64,000 nucleotides of DNA from Adiantum capillus-veneris (GCA_014529385.2 CM043964.1:136603920-136667919); one strand, 5' to 3'. Shown: positions 10,951 through 23,761, counted from the first letter of the stretch. Notes: generated by a model not told the origin, from the sequence alone. Program-made: numbers and translations.

Positions 10951-11177
10951 TGTTACCATATACATGTGGTAGTGATGTGTATGAACACACTAGGACCGCT
11001 GGGGCATTTTTTCCCTCTTTAGGAGGTTTTTTCCCCCGAGCATTGTATATACGCCCATCACTCTAGGGCTATCTATCTTTCCATTGCACACTCAGTAACA
11101 CACTCTCTATTGTGTGCCTTGAGCTTCCTTCGTCTTCTCCAAGCTGTGTGCATATCTCTGCAACCTAAATTCCAACA
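10951..11177 (+). repeat. Cop-1a 3' LTR
   Basis: 227 bp, TGTTACC...CCAACA, preceded by the purine tract AGGGGGGATT and followed by the TSD ATGTG. Confidence 0.9.
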
Positions 11178-11182
11178 ATGTG

Positions 11183-12180
11183 CAAAAGGATAGCAAGTTC
11201 ATTGATATTTTAATATTAAAGAGCTCTATATGAACTACGATCAATTTATGTCCGGGCGGATAGTTTGTATTCATTTGAGCATTCAAGAAATCTATAAATA
11301 AGTATGTGCAACAGGAAAATGCTCACTCTTGCATGGGAGGAGATTGCACCTAGTGTTTGTGTCCTTCTTCTCTCTTCTCACCTCTTCTATCTCGTTTTCC
11401 TGTGTAGTAGTTTTCTCTAGGGGGTGCATCTGCACCTGCACGCGGTTTGTGCTCTGTCTCACTCTTTGTCTCTCTCTTCTCTCTCACCATGCTTGTGTAG
11501 TACTCTCCTCTAAGAGGTGCACTTGCACATGCTTTATTTTTGTCTCACTCTTATCATGTATAGTTTGATTATCATGTCTCACTCTTTGTCTCTCTCTTAT
11601 CATGTATAGATTGATTATGTGCAAGTATGGTTCAACAGGTATGCAGATCTATCAATTTTTTCATTAGTGATATGCTATTATTGTATATTTTCAAGCTCTC
11701 TACGGTGTCGACCATAACAGAGGGCTTCCAAATATACAATAATAGCATACCACTAATGAAAAACTTGAGAAATATGCATACCAGCTGTACTTGCACATTA
11801 TCAAGACTATACATGATAAGAGAGAGACAGAGTGGGACATAACAATAAGCATGTACAGGTGCACCTCCTAGAGTGGAGTGCTACACACACATGGCGAAAG
11901 AGAGGCAAGAGAAGAGAGAAGAAGGACACATAAACTAGGTGCAATCCCCCCTGTGCAAGAGTGATAATTTTCCTCTTGCATGTATTTATTTATAGATTTT
12001 TTGAATGTTTAAAATGAATAACCCAATTCTTTGTAAAATGAAGTGACCATAGTTCATAAAGAGCTCTTTAATATTAAAGTATCAACAAACTTGCTATTCT
12101 TTTGCACATTCCATAAACCAAGCATGCAATTTCCATCTATCCACTATAATAAATAATTATCAAGTCCAATTCCATTACAT
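11183..12180. repeat. Large palindrome (inverted repeat) centred on GTCGAC at 11707-11712
   Basis: The left arm (about 11183-11709) and right arm (about 11711-12180) are reverse complements. Next to the centre, the 11657-11691 segment (TGATATGCTATTATTGTATA) pairs with 11730-11762 almost perfectly, and farther out ACCTAGTGTTTGTGTCCTTC pairs with the reverse of 11905-11950. The left arm carries an extra internal duplication of the TGTGTAGTACTC / CTTATCATGTATAG segment. The two overlapping short frames around 11627-11842 exist only because of the palindrome and are not genes. A related single arm lies at 5636-6095. Confidence 0.85.
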
Positions 12181-12600
12181 AAGAAGATGTCTCCACTTTT
12201 GCTTTCAAGGATGAAAACGCTTCACCAAGGGGGAGTAATGTCAAGTCAAGGATAGGGCTAAGAGGGAATGGCCCTAGCAAAGTTCCGGACACACATGCAA
12301 TACAGGGGTCTATATATAGCTATAAGCCAAGGGGCCAAGGACCTATGTATAGTAAGGATGGGTGGTTATTTTCATGTCTAAGACCCTCCAAACTTTCAAA
12401 GGGGTTTGCACCATGACCAGGTAAGGGCCATGCAGTTGGTATCATGCAAGAGGCATGCAAAGACCATACTTGGTCCATATGTAGTTGGCAAAGGTTTCTT
12501 CATAGTAACAAATGCCAGTGATGTGGGTTTACTCACACCCAAAGCAAGGCTTCAACAATTTTGTCACTTGATAAGTAGCAAAGCAAGGCTTTGAAAATTT
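12181..12600 (+). repeat. Probable gypsy 3' end and LTR scrap
   Basis: The phrase TTTGCTTTCAAGGATGAAAA followed by AAGGGGGAGTAATG resembles the C-terminal tail of gypsy pol (DENASPRGSNV in one frame) and a polypurine tract. LTR-like text would start at 12239 with TGTCAAGTC, contains a TATA-like TCTATATATAG at about 12310, and is followed at about 12437 by TTGGTATCATGC, resembling a primer site. No second LTR or TSD was found. From about 12530 the words AAAGCAAGGCTT recur. Confidence 0.4.
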
Positions 12601-15180
12601 AGTATGTAGCAAAGCAAGGCTTTGACAAATTTTTCATTCCATAAGCAATAAATTTTGACTTTGCCAAAAATTTGAAGGATGTGGTGCATGTCCCTTTCTT
12701 TCTTTACATGAACTTTTGAGCTTTCATGGAAATCATTGCTTTTGTGTCTATGGCATTGGAAAACACCATGGTGCCCATGCACAAGGAGAAATTTGAGTGG
12801 GGCAAAGAGCCACCAAACTTGACCAAAATTTCATCCTAAAGATATCATTATCTTAAGCAAGGTTTAATTAGTCATAATAGACAGTCAAGCAAGGCTCAAT
12901 TCTGTGAAGGCATCCAAGAAAGGAGGCATTCTTTGCAGCATTTAAAAATCATAGTAGGGAGGATATCAAGCAAGGATTTATTCTTTATAAGCATGACTTG
13001 CAATCCAACGTGCAATTCAAGTCTGTCAAAGCAACGCTCTTTGTAAGTTGTGTGCCAAGCAAGGAAATCATCACACAAAATCAATACAAGGCAAGGTATA
13101 CACAAGGTGTATACATAGTGATAAGCTTACTCTCAAGGAGGGTTTAAAGATTTGATTACGCTAGCGAGCCTACATGGTCCAAGCCAAGGGGTTAAGTGAT
13201 TGCCAATTTCATGGAAATTTAGCCAAATTTAAAGCTCCTCTCGAGTAGAGGGAGCACATAGGGATTGAAAATTGGTTCATGATTTGGAATCCAAGATTGC
13301 AAGCATATTATTTTACACTTTTGCTATGATATATGACACTAGTCAATTGTCTGGTTCACGATCAAGAATGTCAATTCTAATTAAGCTTTACAAGTCATGC
13401 ACAACGGGGCATAAATATGCAAGTTCTATAAGTTCACATCAAATTTATGGTGGCATTAATGTTGCCCTATATCAATTTTCTATTATGTTTTAGACATGGA
13501 TATTTTCTTCTAGATATTTATTGTGCCTTTACGGGTGACCAACAACTCATTGATGATTGAGTCTCAGCATCTTACATTCATGGAGCTAATGATATATTTC
13601 CTTTTTGGAGCATGATTATGAGCTATAGAAAACCAATCAGGTGGCATTTATTTTGCCTATTCCTTATCATTTTACATTCAAGCATTCCACTGATATACTC
13701 TATGGGATGCATGCAATGACATACCAAATGTTTAGACATAAATCATAATTTACCCTTAGGACTAGGGTCTTCAGATCTTATAATCATCCAAGCTTATGAC
13801 AAAAGGTTCCAAGCTATTATGATGACAATGCATATGGACAAGGGTCCCACAAATTTTCACTCCGAGTTTTTACATGAAGGGGCTAGTCAAGCATGATGAT
13901 GCCACATCACCAAGTTGTGATATACCCCACTTCCCAATAAAGGAAGATTGATCACCCTCAACTAGGCCTACAAAACAGACATAAAACCAAGATTCAATGT
14001 GCATTGGCTCTATGCAAACATGCCCATTGACCATCACGTACAAGATATTACAATCACCAAGCATGCACTAGTTTATATTATAACTCACACTAGATTTTGA
14101 ACAACCACCACCAATCACATTCACATCTTTGTCCTCAGCAGAGTTCAATACCAATCACGATCCACATTGAATTTGCTTAAGCTTTTTTGAATACGTCCAT
14201 CGGATATGATCAAATATAAGCTAAGGATTTTTGCCCTAGTTTTCTATTCTAAGATCGATGGGACCATATGCAGCCACCATTTACTACCAATAATATCTAT
14301 GTGTGCATTGTGCTTGAAGCAGTAGACTAGATTTGCAAAAAGCTATCAACACTCCCTCTGTGCTACCCATTGCATTCAACAAATGCGTGCACTCATAGCT
14401 CCTATTTAAAGGCATCCCACCTATAGAATTTGTTTATTGCATGTCCTCAATACTATGCAGCATGTCACTTTCTCACACTAAAATACACCTATTGATCCCA
14501 CCATCTCTCCAACACAAACAATAGGGAAGCTACCAAATACGCATGGAAGCAGCTTGAAGTAAGGCTATAGAGCCCGCCTATGATGTCACATTATTCTCAA
14601 TCAATTGTTGTATTGGCTTGAAAGGTGCTACCCACACTACATCTGTTAAAATTCCATTACCCCACTTAAGCCCTCTTTCCCACATAATCACAAATTTAAA
14701 AAAAAAACAATATAAAGGCTCTGAGGACATTTTCTTCTTGGTAAGGGTAGTTTCCCACACCTTTTATTTTCACAAGAATAAAATTATCAAGACCCTTTTA
14801 CCATGGACAAAAGCCTTTCCGTCGAGCCCAAAAAAAGACCTACAAGTTTCAAGGGATTTACAAAAGTGTGAGAGTGCCTACTTGACATAAGTGAAGCATA
14901 CGGTCTTTATTTTATAATAACTTCATTAAATAGAAGTGAAGGCAACAAATTTGTGCAACATAATGATCTTTGTACACCACATCAAGCACCAACAATGTGT
15001 CCCATGCTATGCATGTCAATATCCTTTTTAAGACTAATCTTATTTTATGTACCTTGAGAATTAGACACTACCCATCCAACCAAGTAAGACCTTCCTCTCA
15101 CATCACAAGGGTGCCATCATAGGGGGAGATTAAAATATTGACGGCTAAGTTTTTCACACTTGGCAGATAAAAACCAAGGG
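12601..15180. other. Decayed intergenic sequence
   Basis: Only short chance frames (60-90 codons) were seen. The word GCAAGG(C/A)TT is scattered through 12550-13130. No coding, LTR or RNA landmark could be supported. Confidence 0.5.
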
Positions 15181-15187
15181 TTATCTA

Positions 15188-15440
15188 ATGCACAAACAAC
15201 TATGGTTAAGTGTAAAGCCACTAACTAATGGGCAAAGAGTAGAAACCAAGCAAAGCCTAGCACAATTTGCAACTAAAGATAAGAAAGCTATCAACATCGT
15301 ACTTACTCACTTGATGAAAACATTGTGCACTATGTTGACACATGCACCACTGCACATGAGGCATGGACTACCTTAAAGAAACACTTTTGGAGCTATTGCT
15401 AAACATTCCAAGATTGCATAAAAATGCAACTCTACGGATT
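15188..15440 (+). pseudogene. Ty1/copia gag remnant
   Basis: The frame reads through SLAQFATKDKKAINIVLTHL and then, after a frame slip, HEAWTTLKKHF, which is the conserved copia gag core (UBN2-type) pattern of a helical segment followed by (A/H)EAW...L...F. Only about 80 codons survive and they are broken. No LTR could be tied to it. Confidence 0.6.
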
Positions 15441-16920
15441 GGTTATGAAAAAGTGCGTGGTGCACGGATGTGTGTGCGTGCCATGTGGTGCACGAGAGGG
15501 AAGAGGAGAGAGAGTACACGGCGTGGGTGGAGTAGGCCTTAAAGTGAGGAGATCCTTATTAGTGTATATATAAACATCTGATAAGGGGGTATAGTCACTG
15601 CGCGGCTGGTCACCAGATGTAGGCACAACGCCTTTACCCCCAACAACCTCCCACTTAAAGGCCAATGTGTCAATAAGTGGGTTCTACTAGCTAAACTATT
15701 AGTATGTACAAGAAAATAGGTGAGAGGATCTCTCAACCTATGTCCACAAGCTCAATCAATCGATCTACATGCAATCGTATCGGCTTTATTGATAGGCAAG
15801 CATGCATATCCACACTAGAGCTTGCATGTAACTCTTGCAGACAACTCTATACAATTTTCTCAGCTCCACTATGCATCATGTTAGTGTCAGTAGTCCCCGT
15901 ACAATCATCTCCTGCACCTGTAATGTCAAACGCCAAACCATCGGCCAAGTGTACACAACCGAAGCTCCCACTAGAGAAAGTGCTATACCACTCCACAATG
16001 TGGTGTGACATGGAAAATTTCATCCTCATCGAGAAACCAACAGGGAGAAGTGCCACCTCTTGAAGATATATAAGCAGGAGGAATGCTAAAGATGCAACAT
16101 CACCCTCACTGGCATATGAAGCCACCACTCTAGCATGTGTAAAAACCTTATCTGCATCACGCATACATCTCCGTTGTTGCCTCATACATCTGAAATAGTG
16201 ATGCCTAATGTTCCAGGTGTGACCACAATGCCAAGATTGCATGTATCATGGAAACTATGAGACCGCCATCTCTCACGAGTCATCACTATCAACTCTGAAC
16301 TGTCACACATGTTAGCTGCCATAAGTGAATGTCAAAGTGGGAAATCAACTCGAACACTACACAATCATAACCATGATCAACACATCCAAATCAATGCTCG
16401 CATATGCATAAAACATCTCTACAAAGCATAATCTGCAAGCATAAACAACATCAATAAACTACGTGAGTCCAATCTGGGACAAATAGCTCAACCAAGTGTA
16501 AAGCCCATAACCATATATGCAAGTAGTGAGAAAACATGCTCAAAATGCATCCCACAAGAAAAATGCATGCAAAGAATTGCAAAACCGTAATGTGTAGCCA
16601 CACGAGCATATGCAAATCTCACTCCTGCGAGAGTGGATGCAAGAACACTAAACTGTGTCCAAGCTGGCAAAACCTGTCAAAGTGGGAGTTGGACTAGACC
16701 ACTAAACCATTAGAGAGTAAAATGTAGATATGCACAAACAGTGGTGAGAATCTGGGAAAATCCACCAGAGTTTCTCTTGAAAACTGAGTAAAAACAAAAA
16801 AAATCCACCAACATCGCATAAAGCATGAACAGACACTCAGTATCTCAATAAACAAAATCCACATGTGGCATACATAAAATTGCCAAAAGCTTGGCAAACT
16901 AGCTCACTCCTAAAGGTGTC
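15441..16920. other. Unassigned intergenic sequence
   Basis: Frames here are short and overlapping on both strands (up to 131 codons at 15847-16242, minus) without recognisable motifs. The text around 15640-16700 (repeated short CA-rich phrases, CCTCCCACTT) has the flavour of an old LTR on the minus strand, but no termini were found. Confidence 0.4.
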
Positions 16921-16924
16921 CACT

Positions 16925-17061
16925 ACTCTACATAGTCATAACTACCAGGTTTATACTGGTAGCTTCTAGGTTTATATGGGTAGCTACCATGTTTTTATTG
17001 GTAGCGTCTAGGGTGGATGTGAAAGCTACCAAGGTGAATGTGGTAGCTACCGAGGTGGGAG
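16925..17061. repeat. TAGCTACC minisatellite, left part
   Basis: Diverged repeats of a phrase like GGTAGCTACCA(G/T)GTTTAT, units about 30 bases. The same type of sequence resumes at 20336 on the other side of Cop-2. Confidence 0.65.
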
Positions 17062-17134
17062 TGTTGGGATTAGGTGGTGGATGCAATTAAGCTTAAGAAG
17101 GTTTGAAGGCTAGAGCATCCATAGCTACATATAG

Positions 17135-17136
<2 letters not shown>

Positions 17137-17219
<83 letters not shown>
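17137..17219. repeat. (GA)n microsatellite, about 41 units
   Basis: Perfect dinucleotide run inside the Cop-2 5' LTR; the 3' LTR has a similar run at the same relative position (20051-20132). Confidence 0.95.
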
Positions 17220-17223
<4 letters not shown>

Positions 17224-17920
17224 ACACTCAATATACAATTATGTACAATGCAATACCTTAACAACATATCATAACTTATATACAAAAAAGAAGGATTATG
17301 TATACAAAAGGTATATCAGGCAGCTCTCATCTCTAAGTGGCTTTCAAAGTAGCAAAACACACATGTATATTATGTGTCACTTCAAAGATTGCATTAGATG
17401 TAGAAGGTGTCCCAATGCCCACCTCTCAATACTCCCCTTGGGCATGTAATACATGATGAAAACCTATTTATCCACACAGGATGAAGCTGCCCATTCAGGA
17501 TGACAATAACTATCCACATGGGATGACAAATAATACCTCCCCTTGAACTAGAGAAGGTAGAAATGAATCTTTAAAGTATATCTGTAACAAAAAAAATCTT
17601 TGCTTCTTCCCTTGATTCTCCTTCTTTGACTACATGAATTGATTCTTTCATTGGCTCTCGGCAGTGCAAGTAGGCAAATTGAAACCAACCTTGCAAGGCA
17701 ATTCAAGTCAAAGACTCAGAATCGGGCAGGGCAGTCGGCAACTCGTAGGAAAGCAAAGGAATTGAAATCAAGGAGCTTGCAGGCTTGGCAAGTCAAAGAG
17801 CAAATTCAAGGCAAGCAAGTGAGCTTGAGGGCTTGCAAGTCATAGTCGGGCGGCTAGTAAATCGAGCACAGAGAATCGGTAGCACTATATAGAGCGAAGG
17901 AAAGTATATGTTTTGATCTC

Positions 17921-17921
<1 letters not shown>

Positions 17922-17994
<73 letters not shown>
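17922..17994. repeat. (AC)n microsatellite, about 36 units
   Basis: Perfect dinucleotide run near the end of the Cop-2 5' LTR. Confidence 0.95.
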
Positions 17995-17995
<1 letters not shown>

Positions 17996-18007
17996 GCTCC
18001 ACATAAT

Positions 18008-18018
18008 TGGTATCAGAC
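18008..18018 (+). other. Cop-2 primer-binding site
   Basis: TGGTATCAGAC matches the initiator tRNA-Met complement TGGTATCAGAGC apart from one lost base, at the place expected just after an LTR end. Confidence 0.65.
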
Positions 18019-18711
18019 ATTTTCCATTCTGAATTCCTTCAACATTTGCCATTCTCTCCTGACTTCAAGCATTCGCCATTCATGATGAACAAAGTGCAAA
18101 TCAGGCTTCATGGATGCTAGCACGAGGTCAAAGCAACCCTCATAACACTCTCAGATCACTCAAAATCCATAAAACCTCATTGCCCCTTCTTGGACGACAT
18201 CTGCTTGCCCTCAACAGTCATCACCTTTGTTTTTTGTCAGCTTCTTGTGAGATTTACAAATCAATTTTTTGTTTTAAAATGATCGTCCATCCCTTGGATC
18301 ACATAGCCTCCTAAGCGACCTGTCCGGCGTACATTGGGTATCCCAAAGTCCTAAAGGCCATCCCTTCTAAGGACTACTTCCCACATTGCAACAACAAGAG
18401 TGAAGTTTTTTTTATATAAAGAAAACACGCAAAACTTCAAGGCCAACCTAAAAGTGACTTTCAAAAGCTTCAAAGCGTCAATATTCGACAACTTCAAAGT
18501 CTCAAGGTAAATGCACCAAAGCCACATAAGGGCACTAATTTCCTGTGAAGAGGTGCTTCATGATCTTATTAATGAAGAGTGACTTCACAATTAAAATTAT
18601 TCAGCTCGCACCTGCACTATTTTCTTTGTAAAATTGGGCAAGACACTGCCATAGAGAGAGTCTCTCTATCAATAAGACCAAGTACCTAGCATTTTTTCAA
18701 GCATTTGCATC

Positions 18712-19919
18712 ATGGAAGAAAAAGGAATTATAAAGCTCAATGGGGAGGGCTTCCATACCTTGCAAACTAAGCTAAGGGGTTATTTAATGAAGAAAAAATT
18801 ATGGGGTGTAGTAAAAATACCTCTTAGTGATCATGAAGGCACACAAACCAGGGCATCTACTGCACCCAATCAAGAAAAAGATGAACTGGAACTTGTCATC
18901 ATAATTACTGCCACAACATGATAATTATGTACATTTTATAGATGAGTGCACACATGCATACGAGGCTTGGCAAGTTCTGAAGAAGAATTTTGAAGCTAGA
19001 GCCAAATGGAGTAAGGTTAGCCTAAAAAGGCAACTTTACAAATCACTATGCTCAAGGGGAAGACATTGTTAGTGCCTAATGTGCCAGGGTACTTATCTTT
19101 TTGGACTTTAACGAAGGTCTTAGCTTTAAACCTTAGGGGCATGTTTACACAAGTTCCTAATGCTTAGGTAGTTTAAAAATACCCGAATTGTCTTATGGCG
19201 TGTGGGAGTTTTTGGATGTAACAAACGAATAGTTTGTAGTCTTCCTATAAACGTACTAATATTTTGGGTTTGTAGTTTGATGATGATTATGAATACACAA
19301 TGAAGCAGTACCTTCTTTGTCTTAAGCATGGTGTTTCTTATTCATATTCTTTGCAATTTTGTGACTTAATGTGCAGTCTCTTGTAGTTGTTTTCTTTATA
19401 GTGCCTGTTTCTTGTACTTAATACATGTTAGGGCTATAAGCCCCTAAAAGACATAGCCAGTTTGGTCAACAAACTTAAAAGCATGATCACACAATTGACC
19501 TACATCCAATGCAAAGTAGAAGAAGACGACAAAGTTGCAGTCCTCCTTAGTGCATTTCCTTCCAACTATGACCATATAGTCACTATTCTTGAAGAAAAGG
19601 AGCCAACTCCAGCACTTCAAGATGTGGTAAGCTTGCTTTAGGAAGAGGAAAAAAGCAAAAAAATTCATCTACACCGAAAAATGGAGCTTTTTTGGCAAGG
19701 GGAGGTGAATCATCCATAGATTTTACACCATCTTCCAACATTCAAAAATTCTACGACTGTGTTAAAATGGGACATGTAGCTAAGGATTGTTATGTCAATA
19801 AATTCTGTAGCAATTGCGATAAGAAGGGGCATCCTCCTTCTAGGTGTTATTCAAAGGATCAAGGTAATAGCAACAACAACAACATCAACAATAAATGCAC
19901 TCAACTGTTTCAAGCTTGA
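18712..19919 (+). pseudogene. Cop-2 gag (frameshifted, with an insertion)
   Basis: The ATG at 18712 begins a copia-type gag: LNGEGFHTLQTKLRGYLMKK, then HAYEAWQVLKKNF near 18955-18990 after a stop. The middle is interrupted by about 370 bases without gag similarity (roughly 19070-19440). It resumes with LVNKLKSMITQLTY and FPSNYDHIVTILEE (19450-19600) and ends with two zinc knuckles at 19755-19855: a damaged YDCVKMGHVAKDC and an intact CSNCDKKGHPPSRC. The multi-frame structure makes it a pseudogene. Confidence 0.8.
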
Positions 19920-19973
19920 GAGGGATGCACACGTGATGAGGGGGGAATCGGGGATCGAGATCAAAATTCCAGT

Positions 19974-20045
19974 TGTTGGGATCGGGTGGTGGGTGCAATT
20001 AAGGTCAAGGAGGTTTGAAGGCTAGAGCGTCCATAGCTATGTACG

Positions 20046-20136
<91 letters not shown>

Positions 20137-20335
20137 ACACTTAATATACAATAATGTACAATGCAATACCTTTACAACATATCATAACTCATATACAAAA
20201 AAGGAGGGATATATAGAAAAGGTTTGAAAGCCAATATTCGAAAGCTCTCATCTCTAGGAGGCTTTGAAAGTAGCCAAACACACATGTATATTATGTGTCA
20301 ATTCAAAGCTTGCATTAGGTCACATGCCCACCTTA
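19974..20335 (+). repeat. Cop-2 3' LTR (truncated)
   Basis: Matches the first 370 bases of the 5' LTR, with an (AG)n run of 82 bases at 20051-20132. It ends near 20335, where minisatellite sequence begins. Confidence 0.7.
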
Positions 20336-21010
20336 ATGGAGTGGTGGCTACCATGTCTAGAGTGGAAACTACCAGGTAGGGCATGGTAGCCATCACTATG
20401 GGAGGGAGCTGGTGGGTAGCTCTTAGGCTAAAGGAAGCTAGGGGTTAGCTATTAGGCAAGGAGGAGGGTAGAAAAGAGCTAGAAGTTGGCTATTAGCTTG
20501 GGAGATAACTGGTGGGTAGCTCTCAAGCTGGAGGAATCTTGGAGGTAGCTATAAGGTTGGGACATAGTTGGTGGGTAGCTCTCAAGATTGAGGAAGCTAG
20601 GAGGTATCTATCAGGTGAGGAAGAGGCTAGAAAAGAGCTATAATTTCACTATCAGGCTTGTAGATAGGTGGTAGGTAGCTAGCATGCTATGAGATATTGG
20701 GTAGGTAGTTAGAGAGGAAGGTCATAGATGATTGTTTGTGTGTTGGTGGTGATAAGCTATTAGGAATTTGTACATGTTAGCTAAGACTCTCAATGGACTA
20801 CCATCTAGAGTGAAAGCATACACAATCAATAAAGGGACTATTGCAGGCTGACGGTAGCTAAATTACCACTTATGCTTGTAGCTACCAAGATACAAGTCTA
20901 ACATCCTAGAGGCTTTCTTTGCTAGCTTCCACTACCAAGATGAGACTATCAACTAAGAGTACTACTACTAAGTTATCCATGCTAGCAATGATGATTTACT
21001 ACATTTTTAT
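20336..21010. repeat. TAGCTACC / GGTGGGTAGCTC minisatellite, right part
   Basis: Repeated words such as GCTGGTGGGTAGCTCT, GAAGCTAGG(G/A)GGTAGCTAT and AGAAAAGAGCTA recur at about 60-base spacing, with a longer 165-200-base order between 20390 and 20650, then looser TAGCTACCA words to about 21010. No coding content. Confidence 0.7.
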
Positions 21011-21540
21011 TCACTACCAACTTGTAGTAGTAGCTAAATAGACATTAGGAAGAGAATGGGGTCTAGGAGGGCCTCTTTATTTGGAAATTAAGGAAGTCAA
21101 ACCTTTAGTATTAAGAAAGAAATCAAAAGATAGCTTTTGAATTTAGACAGGAAAAACGGCTAGTTTATTTGAATTTAAAGTTTCCCCCCAAAATGGAATT
21201 TAAAATCTAGCGGGTAAAACCATATCATGTAGCATACCTATGGAAAGAGCTGATTGTGTAGATTGTAGATCTATAATCTCCGCTCAAATTGAAGATCATA
21301 TGTGGGAGTTCTGGAAGGTCAAAAATCATAAAACTTTCCACCTCCTTTTTGGGGAAAAAAGTGCATTCTTTGACCAGTCTTACACATCCGTTACACACCA
21401 ACCATTCTTGCACACATGGCGTACACCTAACCGTCAAAATGTTAATCACCTCCATAAGCTCATGGAAAATAAAGAGGCCCTCCTATACCCCATCCTCTTC
21501 CTAATGTAGCAATGATACAAAAAGCTTTCTACGATCGTGA
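21011..21540. other. Unassigned sequence before an LTR
   Basis: Two overlapping 70-90-codon frames on each strand carry no recognisable motif. Nothing else could be supported. Confidence 0.4.
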
Positions 21541-22002
<462 letters not shown>

Positions 22003-22006
22003 AAAG

Positions 22007-22018
22007 TGGTATCAAAGC
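22007..22018 (+). other. LTR-4 primer-binding site
   Basis: TGGTATCAAAGC, one change from the tRNA-Met complement TGGTATCAGAGC, directly after the presumed LTR end. Confidence 0.6.
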
Positions 22019-23287
22019 TGCGGCTATGCTCCAAACAAATTCCACAACAAGAAGGCTACATATGTGAATATTAGTGAAATTTACTCATCGTATTGATTTT
22101 AATTAGCATAATTAATTATTTAATTTTCCATTAATTAGATAGATTATGTACTAAACAACCCTTGATTGAGATGGTGATGACATGACGTTGTGTGTTGCAG
22201 AGATGATCAAGGAAGCTATGGCCTACATGTAGAAGATAATTAGTGTTGTGCAAGTCGGAAAGTAGACATGCAATACAAAGAGTGGACATGCATGCTTCAT
22301 GCGGATACGACACATGCGCATCAAGACATGGCATACACCATGCATGCAAAGGAAGAAGCCTTGTGCATGTAGAGGGGTGATAAGCCACCAAGTGTGGGGT
22401 GGGAGTTGTAAACAACAAGAAAAATAAAAAGGCCAAGAGGTGGTGCTACAGGGGCTGAGGGGTACAAAGTGGAGCAAGGCTGCCAAAGCATGAAGGGGAA
22501 AATGCATGAAGAATAGGCTTCTTGTGGCAGTGAAGAAAAGCCGCCAGTTGCTTTGGGAATGCATTGAGAACATAGGAGAGAGGTCTGCAAAGGCACCGAT
22601 AGGGCATGAAGGTGAATAGAAGTGGTTGGTGGATCAGAGGAAAAAGGGGTGCCGGTTCCTTATGAAACAGGGCCATGAGCTACCGACATCACCGAGGGGA
22701 GACTCCAGATGGGAGCACTACAGTAGATGGGGGCTGAAGCAAAGTGGCTCTATATTCTGCTGGTATGAAGGGGGGTTGGAGAGATTTAGGGGCTGAGTGC
22801 CTCTTACCGTCAAGGAGGAGGCATGGTCAAGGGGATTAGAAGCCGACGATAGTGGCAATGAATACGGGTGTCCGAAGCCCTGCACCAAAACTTGACCCTG
22901 CATTGCCCTCATCTGACACCCCTACCTCACCTCATGAGTCCTTCTTCCTCCCACATCGTTGCCTGCCATTACCTATTCTTGAAGTTTCCCTTCACATTTG
23001 AGCACCCATATTAAGCCCTCAAGCCCTTTTTTTAGGGTCGGCTCCCTTGTTTTAACACCCCCTCCCCCTCCTTCGACTCTCTCGTCAAGTATCCGAAGCC
23101 ACTATTATTGTCACAAAACTTCATCACCGCTCCACCACTCCGCTGATCAAAGCACCGGATTCACTCATAATGCATTAGATCTTCTCAGGGCTTGGAATCC
23201 ATCTTCTATAGCATGGTACGAGCCCATCTCCACCTTTGCCATGTTCGTCATTATTGATGATACAAGTGATTATTTCCTATGGCTATT
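22019..23287. other. Unassigned sequence
   Basis: Overlapping minus-strand frames of 76-116 codons (22131-22676) share the same bases in three frames and show no domain. No element ends were recognised apart from the chromovirus LTR that follows. Confidence 0.4.
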
Positions 23288-23761
23288 TGTAAGGTTTCCA
23301 GTTTCCGAAACCTTAAAAATTGTATAAAGCTTGCAAAACTTAATAAAAAACACTATTGAAGGATTCCAAACACTATTAATTTTGGTATTTTTGGAATCAT
23401 AAGCAAAGCTTTACTATGTTTAGAAATTTTCAGAATCTGAATCCGATAAAAACTGGAACAGTTACGGGTCCTGGAAAATTACAATAGAAATTCAATTAGT
23501 AACGAAAATTGGATGGTTCCAGTATTAATCATTAGCAAAGACTCTTTACACTAAGGTTCTAGAATTAGCTAGAAAATTCCAACTTTCATCATTAAGGATC
23601 TGCAAAATCAACCAAGTAAATTCTGGAAGGTATGGGGGGAGTGTGGAAGCTGGGGAAACTTGCCAAGGACGATGATAGCTGAAAATGGCGCAAAATGCAA
23701 GCTGGGGGGATGCTTGGAATGTGGGAAAACTGCCAAAAACTGCCAGGTGCCCAGAAAAAGC

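Larger units (their letters stand above)
6096..11177 (+). mobile_element. Cop-1a: full-length, inactivated Ty1/copia retrotransposon
   Basis: Two short LTRs (6096-6309 and 10951-11177) begin TGTTACC and end CCAACA, and the whole element is flanked by a perfect 5-bp duplication ATGTG (6091-6095 and 11178-11182). The domain order gag, protease, integrase, reverse transcriptase, RNase H is that of copia. A GGGGGG-containing polypurine tract precedes the 3' LTR. The single gag-pol frame is broken by several frameshifts, stops and an RNase H deletion. By eye the two LTRs differ at roughly 6-7% of positions plus a 13-base indel, indicating an old insertion. It shares LTRs and coding text with Cop-1b at 47651-52782. 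Confidence 0.95.
17062..18003 (+). repeat. Cop-2 5' LTR with AG and CA microsatellites
   Basis: About 940 bp from TGTTGGG to the base before the primer site. It contains (AG)n at 17137-17219 and (CA)n at 17922-17994. The first 370 bases match 19974-20335 closely, including the sequence after the AG run (GTTTCACACT..AATATACAAT). Confidence 0.7.
17062..20335 (+). mobile_element. Cop-2: gag-only copia derivative inserted in a minisatellite
   Basis: Two copies of LTR-type sequence beginning TGTTGGGAT (17062 and 19974) bracket a tRNA-Met-type primer site (18008-18018) and a copia gag remnant (18712-19919). No protease, integrase or reverse transcriptase is left: the interval from the zinc knuckles to the 3' LTR is under 60 bases. 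The 3' LTR copy is truncated at about 20335. The same TAGCTACC-rich minisatellite flanks both sides. No target duplication could be confirmed. Confidence 0.7.

Noticed and set aside
11627-11842. Two mirror-image small proteins on opposite strands
   Set aside because: They are the two arms of the palindrome translated; similarity follows from the inverted repeat.
15847-16242. 131-codon minus ORF as a gene
   Set aside because: No recognisable motif; mirrored by a 119-codon plus frame over the same bases, suggesting chance openness.
22131-22676. Overlapping minus-strand ORFs of 76-116 codons with Cys and hydrophobic stretches
   Set aside because: Three frames over the same bases, no domain pattern, no conserved start; chance openness is the simplest reading.
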